Below are positions 16,210 to 26,621 of a stretch of DNA of 64,000 bases, one piece after another. The position numbers and the translations under genes were made by a program. A model generated the notes under the pieces. It did no database searches. It saw only the letters and a program-made list of their open reading frames with translations, and was not told the DNA's origin. Source of the stretch: Anaerobacillus alkaliphilus (GTDB lineage Bacteria > Bacillota > Bacilli > Bacillales > Anaerobacillaceae). Location: positions 186,001-250,000 of the forward strand of contig NZ_QOUX01000046.1 in the NCBI RefSeq assembly GCF_004116265.1, written 5' to 3'. Every line of letters begins with the position of its first letter. Position 1 is the first letter of the stretch.

Positions 16210-16319
16210 TCTCTATTTCCTCCTTATAGTTATGTCTATTGAATAGACATTCATACATATACGTCCAATTCATTATAACCTAATAAATTATTGAATAAAA
16301 GTATTTATTATCTATGGTC

Positions 16320-16760
16320 TTAAATATAATTCACCTGTTTTACTGGATTTAACCAACCGTAGTTACGGTTTTCAAAGTCCATAGCAAAGAATGCAGGATT
16401 AATTTGACGTAATACTTCAAAAAAGACTGTTTCCGCTTGGTAACTACCACTAGCTGAAATTGTCAACATATTTCCATGATCCTTTAAAACAGCCTTACTC
16501 TCCAATGCCTTAATGTCTATGTAATAATGTTCTTTTAGTACGTAAAAATCATTACGTATCCTTAAAGCTTTATCGAGATTTTTTTTAATTTGAAGTGTCG
16601 GTATTGTACCACTTATATAATTAATTTGCTTTTGAGCAATTGTTCTTAGGTCTTTTTTTGCAGTTTCACCTTCAACAAAAAGTTGATATATCAGCCACTC
16701 TTTACCAAAATAGTTAGAAGCAATTTCAGGCTTCAATAAATAAATGTAATAATGCCTCAT
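16320..16760 (-). CDS. sirA: Sporulation inhibitor of replication SirA
   Basis: A 146-residue protein that matches SirA (YneE): the start MRHYYIYLLKPEIASNYFGKE and the end FFEVLRQINPAFFAMDFENRNYGWLNPVK are characteristic. SirA binds domain I of DnaA and stops new replication rounds at the onset of sporulation. It is soluble. The ribosome site is GGGGGAATAATAA. Position between tkt and yneF agrees with Bacillus subtilis. A weak Spo0A-box-like TTTGTCGTT lies about 110 bases upstream, but this is only suggestive. Confidence 0.9.
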   Translation of the reverse strand: MRHYYIYLLKPEIASNYFGKEWLIYQLFVEGETAKKDLRTIAQKQINYISGTIPTLQIKKNLDKALRIRNDFYVLKEHYYIDIKALESKAVLKDHGNMLTISASGSYQAETVFFEVLRQINPAFFAMDFENRNYGWLNPVKQVNYI

Positions 16761-16946
16761 TTATTATTCCCCCAATCATTTCGTTTGATCACATGTATTA
16801 CAAAGGTATTATCCTTACTATAAAGCATGTCCAAAGAAATGATTGTCACATAACGGAGAAATTGCCCACTACTTTTGTCGTTTAAAGGAACTCTCTCGAA
16901 GTAGGATTGAGGCTGACCAAATAAATTCAGTCAGCCCCTAATAACA

Positions 16947-18947
16947 TTATTTTGCTAATGTTTCTTTAAGTTTTGCAATAACATTCGCAACAGTGAAACC
17001 ATACTCTTCCATGATTTTCTCTCCAGGAGCTGAAGCACCAAATTGGTCAATTGCAATTACTGCTCCTTTATCTCCTACATATTTATGCCATCCTAATGAT
17101 GAGCCCATCTCAATACCTACACGAGCTTTCACATCCTGTGGGATTACCGAGTTTTTATACTCAGCTGATTGTTTTTCAAAGCGATCCCAACTAGGCATAC
17201 TTACAACTGAAACGAAGATATTTTCTGTTTCTAGTTGTTTTTGTGCTTCTACAGCTAACTGTACTTCTGAACCAGATGCAAGTAACACACCTTGGATTGT
17301 ACCCTTTGCTGGTGAAATAACATAAGCACCTTTTTTCACGCCTTCATAGGACAACTCTTTTGTTACTTCTTGAGTCATTAAGTCTTGACGAGATAGAACA
17401 AGGGCTGTTGGCTGGTCTTTACTCTCTACCGCAAGTTTCCATGCAGCAACTGTTTCATTGCTATCAGCTGGTCTGATGATAGAAATGCCCGGCATTGCAC
17501 GAAGCGCAGCTAATTGCTCAACTGGTTCATGCGTTGGGCCGTCTTCACCCACAGCAATACTGTCATGTGTAAATACATAAGTTACCGGTAACTTCATTAA
17601 CGCTGCTAACCGAATTGCTGCACGTAAGTAATCTGAGAATACAAAGAAGGTTGCACCAAACACTTTTACCCCGCCGTGAAGAGCCATTCCATTTAATGCA
17701 GATCCCATTGCGAATTCCCTTACGCCAAACCAAATATTTCGGCCGCTATAATTTTCTCTTGTAAAGTCACCTTCACCTTTAAGCATTGTTTTATTGGAAG
17801 AAGCTAAGTCAGCAGAACCGCCAAAGATTTGGTTAACGTTCTTTGCCAATGCGTTTAATGCTTCCCCTGATGAAGAACGTGTAGCTACATTATCTTTCCC
17901 GCCTTCATATACCGGTAAATTCTCATCCCATCCTTGAGGAAGGTCTCCGTTAATAGCTTGCTTTAATTCAGTAGCTAGTTCCGGATACTTTTCTTCATAT
18001 TGGCGCATAAGTTCGTTCCACTCGAATTCTTTTGCTATACCTGCCTCTTTTACAGCAGCAAAAAGCTCTGTTACTTCCTCTGGTACATGGAACTCATTCT
18101 CATATGTCCACTTATATGTTTCTTTCGTAAGTTTTACTTCATCTTTACCAAGTGGAGCACCGTGAGAAGCAGACTTTCCACCTTTGTTAGGAGAGCCATA
18201 ACCAATTGTAGTCTTTACTTCAATTAATGTTGGACGGTCATCTTGCTTCGCAAGTTCAATAGCTTTATTTATTTCAGTAATATCATTTCCTTGCTCAACA
18301 CGGATGACTTGCCAGCCATATGCCTTATATCGATCTTCAACACTTTCACTAAATGAACGATTTAATTCGCCATCAAGTGAAATATCGTTTGAATCATATA
18401 GCACAACTAAACGACCTAGCTTTAGATGTCCTGCAAGAGAAGCAGCTTCCGCAGACACACCTTCCATTAAATCACCATCACCACAAATAGAATATGTATA
18501 ATGATCAACCACTGGTAAATCTTCTTTATTATATTTTGCAGCTAAATGTCTTTCAGCCATTGCCATCCCAACAGCCATTGCCACCCCTTGTCCTAGAGGA
18601 CCAGTTGTCGCATCTACACCTGGAGTATGACCATACTCAGGATGTCCAGGAGTTCTACTCCCCCATTGGCGAAAGCTTTGTAAATCTTCTAGAGTAAGGT
18701 CGTACCCAGAAAGATGTAATAAACTATACAAAAGCATTGAACCGTGTCCTGCTGATAAAACAAAACGGTCTCTATTAAACCAATTAGGATTACTAGGGTT
18801 ATGATTCATATACTTGGCAAAAAGTGCATAAGCCATCGGAGCAGCACCCATAGGCATCCCTGGGTGACCAGAGTTTGCTTTTTCAATAGAGTCAATTGAT
18901 AATGTACGTATCGTATTAATTGCTAATTCATCAACGTGAACCGTCAT
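16947..18947 (-). CDS. tkt: Transketolase
   Basis: A 666-residue thiamine-diphosphate enzyme of the pentose phosphate pathway that moves two-carbon units between sugar phosphates. Features seen: N-terminal [15 protein letters not shown], the ThDP motif [23 protein letters not shown] split around residue 155, and the catalytic [18 protein letters not shown] near 470. I place the start at the ATG at 18947, which has AGGAAGA upstream; the longer reading has no ribosome site. The gene lies between ynzC and sirA as in Bacillus subtilis. Confidence 0.95.
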   Translation of the reverse strand: MTVHVDELAINTIRTLSIDSIEKANSGHPGMPMGAAPMAYALFAKYMNHNPSNPNWFNRDRFVLSAGHGSMLLYSLLHLSGYDLTLEDLQSFRQWGSRTPGHPEYGHTPGVDATTGPLGQGVAMAVGMAMAERHLAAKYNKEDLPVVDHYTYSICGDGDLMEGVSAEAASLAGHLKLGRLVVLYDSNDISLDGELNRSFSESVEDRYKAYGWQVIRVEQGNDITEINKAIELAKQDDRPTLIEVKTTIGYGSPNKGGKSASHGAPLGKDEVKLTKETYKWTYENEFHVPEEVTELFAAVKEAGIAKEFEWNELMRQYEEKYPELATELKQAINGDLPQGWDENLPVYEGGKDNVATRSSSGEALNALAKNVNQIFGGSADLASSNKTMLKGEGDFTRENYSGRNIWFGVREFAMGSALNGMALHGGVKVFGATFFVFSDYLRAAIRLAALMKLPVTYVFTHDSIAVGEDGPTHEPVEQLAALRAMPGISIIRPADSNETVAAWKLAVESKDQPTALVLSRQDLMTQEVTKELSYEGVKKGAYVISPAKGTIQGVLLASGSEVQLAVEAQKQLETENIFVSVVSMPSWDRFEKQSAEYKNSVIPQDVKARVGIEMGSSLGWHKYVGDKGAVIAIDQFGASAPGEKIMEEYGFTVANVIAKLKETLAK

Positions 18948-19064
18948 AATAAGATCTTCCTTTCTCTTCCTCATTTAACATTATTCGTTTTTCATCATAT
19001 ACCTCTTTTATAAAATTAACAAGGATATCTATGGTAAAAACGGTGAATTTTTGTCGACTATTTA

Positions 19065-19307
19065 CTAATGAGTTAATTTACGATCAATTGTTTGTTTACT
19101 TTCTTTTAATTTATCCGGTGTTACATCATTACCTTCCTCATCAACTACTTTAATTGAATGTAATTGACTGCTAAATGAAGATCGAAACGTTTGAATGTAT
19201 TCCTGTCGCAGTTGCTGCTGTTCTTGCTTTTCTTCCATTGTAATACTTCCTGCTTTTGCTTTTTTTGAAAGCTCGTTAATCCGCTTTATTTTTTCACTTG
19301 ATAACAT
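19065..19307 (-). CDS. ynzC: DUF896 protein YnzC
   Basis: An 80-residue helical protein starting [20 protein letters not shown] with the conserved [14 protein letters not shown], typical of YnzC/DUF896. The function is not established. In Bacillus subtilis it is the third gene of the SOS-induced yneA-yneB-ynzC operon. Here a possible terminator lies between yneB and ynzC. Confidence 0.9.
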   Translation of the reverse strand: MLSSEKIKRINELSKKAKAGSITMEEKQEQQQLRQEYIQTFRSSFSSQLHSIKVVDEEGNDVTPDKLKESKQTIDRKLTH

Positions 19308-19428
19308 TTTACTAATCCTCCATCTATTGTTTAGACCTATAGTAAAATTTACAGTAACAAACCAACGTTTTCAACCTTTCTGATTAGTTTGTTCGTAAGT
19401 TCCATCGAATATTATATTTTTAAGAAAG

Positions 19429-19463
19429 AAAAAAAGCCTTAAGAGATTAATCTAAGACTTTAT
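19429..19463 (-). terminator. Possible terminator or attenuator after yneB
   Basis: AAAGTCTTA/TAAGGCTTT stem with TTTTTTC following, just after the yneB stop codon and before ynzC. Confidence 0.5.
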
Positions 19464-19473
19464 ATGTGATTCT

Positions 19474-20437
<964 letters not shown>

Positions 20438-20462
20438 TATAAACACTCACTTCCATAAATAA

Positions 20463-20474
20463 GAATATTTGTTC
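20463..20474. promoter_or_regulatory. LexA-box candidate 1 (weak)
   Basis: GAATATTTGTTC resembles the GAAC-N4-GTTC core with one mismatch; it is nearest to yneA. Confidence 0.45.
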
Positions 20475-20491
20475 TCTATTATAATAAAACA

Positions 20492-20503
20492 GAACACTCG
20501 TTC
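20492..20503. promoter_or_regulatory. LexA box 2 (perfect core)
   Basis: GAACACTCGTTC is a perfect GAAC-N4-GTTC palindrome in the yneA-lexA intergenic region. Confidence 0.85.
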
Positions 20504-20519
20504 TAGTCAATAGTTTTTA

Positions 20520-20531
20520 GAACTTATGTTT
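20520..20531. promoter_or_regulatory. LexA box 3 (near lexA)
   Basis: GAACTTATGTTT fits the Bacillus box CGAAC-N4-GTTYC with one end mismatch. It lies about 65 bases before the lexA start. Confidence 0.65.
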
Positions 20532-20594
20532 GCATATTTGAAGAGAGTACAGTATAATTTATGGTAAAGATAAGATAAAATGGGGTGCTACATA

Positions 20595-21218
20595 ATGAAT
20601 AAGGTATCGAAGCGTCAGCAAGAAATACTAGATTACATAAAAGATGAAGTTCGCAAAAAGGGATATCCACCATCGGTGCGAGAAATTGGTGAAGCAGTAG
20701 GATTAGCATCTAGCTCCACTGTTCACGGACACTTATCTCGACTCGAGAAAAAGGGGTTTATTCGAAGAGACCCCACAAAACCAAGAGCAATTGAGATATT
20801 AGATTTAAAATTAGATGAATTTGAACCTACTTCTCCGAATACTACCTATGCTCCGATTATCGGTAAAGTTACTGCCGGTGAGCCTATAACTGCCTACGAA
20901 AATATAGAAGATTATCTGCCACTTCCAGAGAAATTCGTTGGCGATGACAAAGTGTTCGTCCTTGTCATTCAAGGTGATAGTATGATTGAAGCCGGTATCT
21001 TTGATAAAGATATGGTTATCGTAAGACAGCAACAAACTGCCAACAATGGTGATATCGTTGTAGCTATGACAGAAGAAGATGAGGCGACGGTTAAACGCTT
21101 TTTCAAAGAGAAAGACTTTATTAGACTTCAGCCTGAGAATTCTTCAATGGAACCTATTATTCTACAAAACTGCGCAATCTTAGGAAAAGTTATTGGTGTT
21201 TTTCGTTCAGTACATTAA
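20595..21218 (+). CDS. lexA: SOS repressor LexA
   Basis: A 207-residue LexA. The N-terminal winged helix spans about 1-70, with recognition helix around [13 protein letters not shown]. The self-cleavage site is Ala94-Gly95 in KVTAGEP, and the catalytic dyad is Ser129 (QGDSM) and Lys167 (EATVKRF). I place the start at 20595, after GGGGTGC. RecA filaments trigger cleavage and so induce recA, yneAB and lexA itself. Confidence 0.97.
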   Translation: MNKVSKRQQEILDYIKDEVRKKGYPPSVREIGEAVGLASSSTVHGHLSRLEKKGFIRRDPTKPRAIEILDLKLDEFEPTSPNTTYAPIIGKVTAGEPITAYENIEDYLPLPEKFVGDDKVFVLVIQGDSMIEAGIFDKDMVIVRQQQTANNGDIVVAMTEEDEATVKRFFKEKDFIRLQPENSSMEPIILQNCAILGKVIGVFRSVH

Positions 21219-21244
21219 ATACGGTACCTTCATTATTAATAGCA

Positions 21245-21275
21245 GAAGAATCAACTTAGGTTGGTTCTTTTTTAG
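21245..21275 (+). terminator. Terminator of lexA
   Basis: AGAATCAAC/GTTGGTTCT stem followed by TTTTTT, 30 bases after the lexA stop. Confidence 0.75.
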
Positions 21276-21281
21276 TGTACA

Positions 21282-21316
21282 TGGAAAAAAGCACTTGCCC
21301 CTAAAGGCAAATGCTC
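21282..21316 (-). terminator. Minus-strand terminator downstream of the HD-GYP gene
   Basis: AGCATTTGCC/GGCAAGTGCT stem with TTTTTT on the minus strand. It stands 190 bases beyond the HD-GYP stop; the stretch 21317-21506 holds no gene I can support. Confidence 0.65.
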
Positions 21317-21506
21317 GTGACTTATCAACCACTATTAATATATCCAAATAGATATCATTTCATACTAATAAGTTAGCTTAAGTATAATATTAGTACATTC
21401 TTTTATAACTATAGTTAAGTTAATTTTAAGATGGAAAATACCATTCACTTGGGATATTACAATACTTAAAAATGCCACCAGTGACTAACCCCTTTTGTTG
21501 TACCAG

Positions 21507-22637
21507 CTATCTTTTATTCATGACTTCTAAATAACTAATTTCATTCTTTGCTTCTAATGAAACATTCTGATGATAGTAAGTAACTAGTGACGGATAAATT
21601 TCAAGAAAAACCTCATGTAAAATAGGGTCAAACTGTGTATTCATAGCCTCGATAATGATATCCTTGGCTTCTTCTAATGTAAAAGCATTTCTATAGGATC
21701 GAGTAGTAGTAATTGCATCAAAGGTATCGGCAAGTGCAATAATTCTTGAATGTAACGGAATGTCATCTTGACTAATCCCCCTTGGATAGCCTTTTCCATC
21801 GTACCTTTCATGGTGATACAATATATCACTGACAATTTCGTTTGGATATTCTAGTTCTTTTGCTAAATTAGCACCGAATTCAGAGTGTTTTTGAATCGTT
21901 TTATACTCTTCCAAAGTAAGCTTTCCATTTTTCGTTAGTATATCATTAGGAATATATACTTTTCCGATATCATGAATAAGAGAACTAATTCGCAATAAAT
22001 CTAAATCTACTTTATAGCCTTTTTTCTTCATGTTACTACCAATAATCATTGCGTAATCAGATACACGAATTGAATGACCTCGTGTATACATATCTTTTGT
22101 TTCGATTGCTAATATAAGGGTTTTCACTGTCTTATCAAACATGTACGCTTGCTTAGAACTATCTACAATCATATTTACAAAAACACCGAGAACGACAATA
22201 TAACAAATAATGTACGAAAGCTCAGTGACGATTTCAAATAAAAAACGTTGATCATAATAGCCAGCCATAGAATTTAAACTAAAGTGGATCAAAATTGAAG
22301 CAACACTGGTTCCATAAAAAACGTTACGATTTTTAAATAGCGTAGCAAATAACGGTAAGAAAATAACTGCAATCTGGTTAGCGAAAGGAGTAAACCATGT
22401 CAGAGCAACAATCACTACGCACATATTTATAAAGAGGAGATACCTTTGTATCATCGGTGAAAATTTGCGATAGATGAGAGTGAATGGTAAATACCCAAGT
22501 AACATAATACTTAGTAACTGATAATAAATGATATCAAAAGAGCCAACCCAAATGGTATATATGGCTGTTAAACTAATGGAACTTCCGATACAAATCATCC
22601 ATAGCTTCTTTATAAACAGATTTATGTCTAGACTCAT
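21507..22637 (-). CDS. Membrane HD-GYP domain protein (putative cyclic-di-nucleotide phosphodiesterase)
   Basis: A 376-residue protein: about five membrane helices in residues 10-165, then an HD-GYP domain. Metal and catalytic motifs are HSIRV, HDIGK, HSEFG, HHERYDGKGYPRG and DTFDAITTTRSYR. The GYP triad is present. HD-GYP enzymes split cyclic di-GMP or related dinucleotides. The membrane part is not a recognised sensor class. It is monocistronic between lexA and hemY. Confidence 0.85.
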   Translation of the reverse strand: MSLDINLFIKKLWMICIGSSISLTAIYTIWVGSFDIIYYQLLSIMLLGYLPFTLIYRKFSPMIQRYLLFINMCVVIVALTWFTPFANQIAVIFLPLFATLFKNRNVFYGTSVASILIHFSLNSMAGYYDQRFLFEIVTELSYIICYIVVLGVFVNMIVDSSKQAYMFDKTVKTLILAIETKDMYTRGHSIRVSDYAMIIGSNMKKKGYKVDLDLLRISSLIHDIGKVYIPNDILTKNGKLTLEEYKTIQKHSEFGANLAKELEYPNEIVSDILYHHERYDGKGYPRGISQDDIPLHSRIIALADTFDAITTTRSYRNAFTLEEAKDIIIEAMNTQFDPILHEVFLEIYPSLVTYYHQNVSLEAKNEISYLEVMNKR

Positions 22638-22677
22638 TGATGTTCACCTACATTTCACAAGGATAGTTATTTCGGGA

Positions 22678-22712
22678 TAAAAAAAGACGAACCGAAAAAA
22701 TGTTTGGTTCAT
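22678..22712 (-). terminator. Terminator of hemY/cgoX
   Basis: GATGAACC/GGTTCGTC stem followed by seven T on the minus strand. Confidence 0.75.
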
Positions 22713-22847
22713 CTCTTTTCTCTTTCGAAAGATGTTTTTCTACTTCCCCATAACTTCATCTATCAAAATTATAATGCAAAATGTGACAAACTTCTATATA
22801 TTTTGACAAAAACTCCATATATTTTATAGTTATGCCCTCTATGAATA

Positions 22848-24242
22848 TTAGCTATCTGATAGGCTCCCAATCAGTTGTTTCGCAATCTCTTGTCCATTTT
22901 CAATGCAATCAGGAATTCCCACACCATAATACGAGCATCCTGCTAATAGAACACCTGGATAATTTTCCTTAAAGTCACTCTCTAAAGTTCCAACAACCTT
23001 AGGATGTACAATTTCATAGTTTGGCATATTTTCGACCCAATCAGTTATTTCGTATGTAACTGGTTTAGCAGTAATTCCTAGACTTTTTTGTATATCATTA
23101 AGCGCTATGGTCAGTTGGTCTGTCACGTCCATCTGCTTTAATGTTTGAAAAGTAGGATGGCTACTTTTATAAAACAGACGCACTAGTAAATTACCACTTT
23201 CAGAAGTATGTAGCCATTTACGACTCGTCCATGTACAAGCATTGCATGATAACTCATCTGTATTAATAGTAATAAAACCGGTACCATCCGCTGGCAATAC
23301 ACTATCTGGAACATCAAACCCTAGATAGATACTAATTAACGAACTGTTTTTCAATTTAGAAAAATCTTCTTTAATTTTTTCATCGGAAAATAATGCTTGC
23401 GCTGACGCATGTGGGATACTTAAAATTATAGAGTCAACCTCTAACATTTCTCCATTTACTAAATGAGCGCAATAACGTTCATTATTTTTAGTTATATTAG
23501 TTATCCGTTGATTTTTTAGAATTTCTACCTCTTGCAAGTGGCTCTCGTATGCGTCAATGATTGAATCCATCCCATTTTTAAAAGAAAAGAACTTTTTACC
23601 ACTTCCACTTTGGAATTTTTCCTTATTTGCTTCAAAACCTCTTATGATACTTCCGTATTGCTCTTTATAGTCGATGAGGTAAGGGAGCGTGGAGGAAATT
23701 GTTAATTCTTTAATATCTCCAGAATACACACCCGACAATACAGGCCCAATTTGTTTCTCAACCATTTCCTTACCAAGAAAATATTCGAGAAAGTCACCTA
23801 TCGAATCATTTTTTGTAAAAGTCTCGTTCCTCAAATAAAGATCTTTTAACGCATCAACTTTCCCCTCAGGTGATACAAGTGACGTCTTAGCTAAGGACTC
23901 AACACTAGTAGGTATACCGAAGATCGTATCGGCAGGTATTGCTTTCAACGTTCCATCTCCATATAGAAACGACCGACCAGTTGCGTTGTAAACAATTTCA
24001 TTTTCTAGACCAAGCTCTTTAATCACAGACATATTTAAACCTTTTCTGGCAACAATGGAATCTGCACCTGTTTCCATAACATATCCATTATTTCTGATTG
24101 TTTTTATCTTACCCCCAAGCTTTTCTCCCGCCTCAACTAGGATTAAACGAGTATCTGATTGCTTTTCTCGTTTCCACTTTTGTAGCTCATACACAGCAGA
24201 CAAACCTGTAATTCCACCGCCCACAACTAAAATTGTTTTCAT
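22848..24242 (-). CDS. hemY: Coproporphyrinogen III oxidase (HemY/CgoX type)
   Basis: A 464-residue FAD protein with the N-terminal dinucleotide fold VVGGGITGLSAVYEL, EAGEKLGGKI, the family motif ETGADSIVARK and the C-terminal AGCSYYGVGIPDCIENG. In Firmicutes this enzyme oxidises coproporphyrinogen III in the coproporphyrin-dependent haem pathway. In Bacillus subtilis it is encoded in hemEHY; here it stands alone between an HD-GYP gene and glnA, so it may be a relocated or second copy. Confidence 0.88.
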   Translation of the reverse strand: MKTILVVGGGITGLSAVYELQKWKREKQSDTRLILVEAGEKLGGKIKTIRNNGYVMETGADSIVARKGLNMSVIKELGLENEIVYNATGRSFLYGDGTLKAIPADTIFGIPTSVESLAKTSLVSPEGKVDALKDLYLRNETFTKNDSIGDFLEYFLGKEMVEKQIGPVLSGVYSGDIKELTISSTLPYLIDYKEQYGSIIRGFEANKEKFQSGSGKKFFSFKNGMDSIIDAYESHLQEVEILKNQRITNITKNNERYCAHLVNGEMLEVDSIILSIPHASAQALFSDEKIKEDFSKLKNSSLISIYLGFDVPDSVLPADGTGFITINTDELSCNACTWTSRKWLHTSESGNLLVRLFYKSSHPTFQTLKQMDVTDQLTIALNDIQKSLGITAKPVTYEITDWVENMPNYEIVHPKVVGTLESDFKENYPGVLLAGCSYYGVGIPDCIENGQEIAKQLIGSLSDS

Positions 24243-24338
24243 GTTTACACCTCTACTCTAATCAATAAATTTAGTTATTATCATATCACATGTTTCTAAA
24301 AAAAGGAGACCACTCCAATTTCCTGAGTTAAAATAAGA

Positions 24339-24509
24339 AAAGCGCAAGGCGCCCGCCTATCGGCGACAAGCAAATGTTCTGACCGAAAAAAGTGCGCTCT
24401 TTCACTTTTTTTCGGTCAGGTTATTTGACCTCGAGCCAAGAACATCCTCGAATTAACTCCGTCGCCCCTTTGCGACGAGTAATCGCAGGAGCAGATGGCG
24501 CCTGGAGCT
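24339..24509. repeat. GC-richer intergenic palindromic repeat
   Basis: The ends are related inverted copies (AAGCGCAAGGCGCC and GGCGCCTGGAGCT). Inside lies a long stem at 24379-24419 (CTGACCGAAAAAAGTG paired to CACTTTTTTTCGGTCAG). Base composition is clearly richer in GC than the surroundings. It has no coding potential. This looks like the scattered intergenic repeats of Bacillaceae that begin with AAGCGC and end in GGAGCT. Confidence 0.7.
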
Positions 24510-24550
24510 AAACAATATTTAAGTCGAAATTATATACTTTCCTATAATGT

Positions 24551-24582
24551 AAAAGAAACCAGCCCCATTAATAGGGACTGGC
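24551..24582 (-). terminator. Terminator of glnRA
   Basis: CCAGTCCC/GGGGCTGG stem followed by TTTCTTTT on the minus strand, shortly after the glnA stop. Confidence 0.8.
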
Positions 24583-24600
24583 CTCTTTTATTAAAATATC

Positions 24601-25938
24601 TTAGTAGTTAGTAATATATTGCTCGCGCTCCCAAGGGTGAACTTGTGTGCGGAACATATCCCACTCAATCTCTTTAGCTTCACAGAAGTGCTCTAATGCA
24701 TGCTCTCCAAGCGCGCTTGTGATAATTTCATTAGCTCTCAATTTCTCTAAAGCTTCTTTAAGTGTTGCAGGAAGATCATTGATACCTGCTTCTAGACGCT
24801 CTTCTTTGTTCATCACATAGATATTACGATCTGTTGATGGAGGAGGAGTAAGCTTATTCTTAATTCCATCTAAACCAGCTGCAAGCATAGCAGCCATTGC
24901 TAAATAAGGATTTGCTGCTGGATCTGGACTACGTACTTCAATACGAGTACTTAAGCCACGTGATGCCGGGATACGAATTAGCGGACTGCGGTTACGCATA
25001 GACCAAGCAACATAACAAGGAGCTTCATAGCCAGGAACTAATCGCTTATAAGAGTTTACTGTTGGGTTCGTGATTGCTGTAAAGCCTTCAGCATGCTTGA
25101 TAATACCTGCTAAAAATTGCATTGCTGTTTCACTTAAACCAGTATCAGTTGATGGATCAAAGAATACGTTCTCGTTCCCTTTAAATAATGACATATTGCA
25201 GTGCATACCAGATCCATTAACACCAAATAAAGGTTTTGGCATGAACGTAGCATGTAATCCATGTTTTCTCGCAATTGTTTTAACAACTAGTTTGAATGTT
25301 TGAATATTGTCACAAGTTGTTACTGCATCTGCATATTTAAAGTCAATCTCATGTTGTCCAGGAGCTACTTCATGGTGAGAAGCTTCAATTTCAAAGCCCA
25401 TATCTTCTAATTCTAATACGATATCACGACGGCAGTTTTCTCCTAAATCAGTTGGGGCTAAGTCAAAATATCCACCTTTATCGTTTAATTCCATTGTTGG
25501 CTCGCCTTTTTCGTCAACTTTGAATAAGAAAAACTCTGGCTCTGGCCCAATGTTAAATGATGTAAAGCCCATTACTTTTGCTTCTTCTAATACTCGTTTT
25601 AATACTCCACGAGGGTCACCTGCAAATGGTACACCAGTTGGATCATAAATATCACAAATTAAACGAGCTACTTTTCCTTTTTCACTAGTCCAAGGGAATA
25701 CTACCCATGTATCTAGGTCTGGATATAAATACATATCTGACTCTTCAATACGAACGAAACCTTCAATTGAAGAACCGTCAAACATCATCTTATTATCTAA
25801 TACTTTTTCTAATTGACTTACAGGAACTTCTACGTTTTTAATAATGCCTAGTAAATCAGTAAATTGTAAGCGAAGAAATCTAACGTTCTCCTCTTTTGCC
25901 AGTCTAAAAATGTCTTCTGCTGAGTATTTTGTTCCCAT
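24601..25938 (-). CDS. glnA: Glutamine synthetase, type I
   Basis: A 445-residue GSI enzyme that joins ammonia to glutamate with ATP. Motifs: [10 protein letters not shown] near 52, EPEFFLF near 132, [14 protein letters not shown] near 187, the ATP loop [17 protein letters not shown] (split around residue 240) and [13 protein letters not shown] near 318. The length is that of the Bacillus short form without adenylylation control. Feedback-inhibited glutamine synthetase also activates GlnR binding, linking this gene to its upstream partner. Confidence 0.97.
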   Translation of the reverse strand: MGTKYSAEDIFRLAKEENVRFLRLQFTDLLGIIKNVEVPVSQLEKVLDNKMMFDGSSIEGFVRIEESDMYLYPDLDTWVVFPWTSEKGKVARLICDIYDPTGVPFAGDPRGVLKRVLEEAKVMGFTSFNIGPEPEFFLFKVDEKGEPTMELNDKGGYFDLAPTDLGENCRRDIVLELEDMGFEIEASHHEVAPGQHEIDFKYADAVTTCDNIQTFKLVVKTIARKHGLHATFMPKPLFGVNGSGMHCNMSLFKGNENVFFDPSTDTGLSETAMQFLAGIIKHAEGFTAITNPTVNSYKRLVPGYEAPCYVAWSMRNRSPLIRIPASRGLSTRIEVRSPDPAANPYLAMAAMLAAGLDGIKNKLTPPPSTDRNIYVMNKEERLEAGINDLPATLKEALEKLRANEIITSALGEHALEHFCEAKEIEWDMFRTQVHPWEREQYITNY

Positions 25939-26032
25939 AATTCAATTCTCCTCCTAAATGATAAAAAAGTTTTTTTATTATCTAACCATCTAAGCAAAAC
26001 AACGTTTTACCAAAATGATGATTTTACAAATT

Positions 26033-26440
26033 TTAATGAAAGAATCTTGATAACTCTCCTTGAATAAGGGAGGCTTTGCCAAATCGGCCCGCCATCATTA
26101 GTTCACTTTTCAGATAACTTCTTAGTTGTTGATCCGTTAGTTCTTTTTGAACCTTAGGATTTCTTTCTAAGATGTTAGTAGCTTCTTGGTTTGATTGCTG
26201 TTTCATGAGAAACACTTGCTTAATACCAGAAATGTTAATCCCTTGATCTATCAGCTCTTTTATTTCTAATAACCTATCAACATCATTAAAGGAAAATAAG
26301 CGTTGATTTCCACTTGTTCGGGAAGGATGTACTAGATCATGTTCTTCATAATACCGTATTTGCCTTGCTGTTAATTCAGTTAACTTTTTTACGATACCAA
26401 TTGGGAACAATGGCATGTTCCTTCTAATGTGATCTCCCAT
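26033..26440 (-). CDS. glnR: Nitrogen repressor GlnR (MerR family)
   Basis: A 135-residue MerR-type regulator with an N-terminal winged helix (ELTARQIRYYEEHDLVHPSRTSGNQRLFS) and a C-terminal helical tail used for autoinhibition. It represses glnRA under nitrogen excess. It heads the glnRA operon, and two perfect GlnR/TnrA sites lie upstream of its promoter. Confidence 0.96.
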   Translation of the reverse strand: MGDHIRRNMPLFPIGIVKKLTELTARQIRYYEEHDLVHPSRTSGNQRLFSFNDVDRLLEIKELIDQGINISGIKQVFLMKQQSNQEATNILERNPKVQKELTDQQLRSYLKSELMMAGRFGKASLIQGELSRFFH

Positions 26441-26468
26441 TTGCCTCCCCCTTTAACTTGTTACTATT

Positions 26469-26497
26469 AGGTTACAACACGACAGGAAAGCTGTCAA
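26469..26497 (-). promoter_or_regulatory. glnRA promoter
   Basis: Minus-strand TTGACA (26492-26497) and TAACCT (26469-26474) with a 17-base spacer, about 30 bases upstream of the glnR start. Confidence 0.7.
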
Positions 26498-26501
26498 TAC
26501 A

Positions 26502-26518
26502 TGTGAGCTAAGTTAACA
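26502..26518. promoter_or_regulatory. GlnR/TnrA box 1
   Basis: TGTGAGCTAAGTTAACA matches TGTNA-N7-TNACA exactly, directly upstream of the -35 box. Confidence 0.85.
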
Positions 26519-26527
26519 TGAAAACCA

Positions 26528-26544
26528 TGTCAGATTTTCTTACA
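26528..26544. promoter_or_regulatory. GlnR/TnrA box 2
   Basis: TGTCAGATTTTCTTACA also matches TGTNA-N7-TNACA exactly. Its centre is 26 bases from box 1, about 2.5 helical turns. Confidence 0.8.
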
Positions 26545-26578
26545 TAGTTATTTTCCCTTACCAATGCTCTTTCTATAC

Positions 26579-26613
26579 AAAAAAAATCACTCTATTTAAG
26601 AATTATAGAGTGA
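26579..26613 (-). terminator. Terminator of ynbB
   Basis: CACTCTAT/ATAGAGTG stem followed by eight T on the minus strand, nine bases after the ynbB stop. Confidence 0.8.
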
Positions 26614-26621
26614 CGTCCATT

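Noticed and set aside
16874-16882. Spo0A box upstream of sirA
   Set aside because: TTTGTCGTT differs from TTTGTCGAA at a conserved place and the distance to sirA is large; kept only as a remark.
16900-16938. GGCTGAC/GTCAGCC hairpin after tkt as a terminator
   Set aside because: The stem is good but no T tract follows on the minus strand, so I did not list it as a feature.
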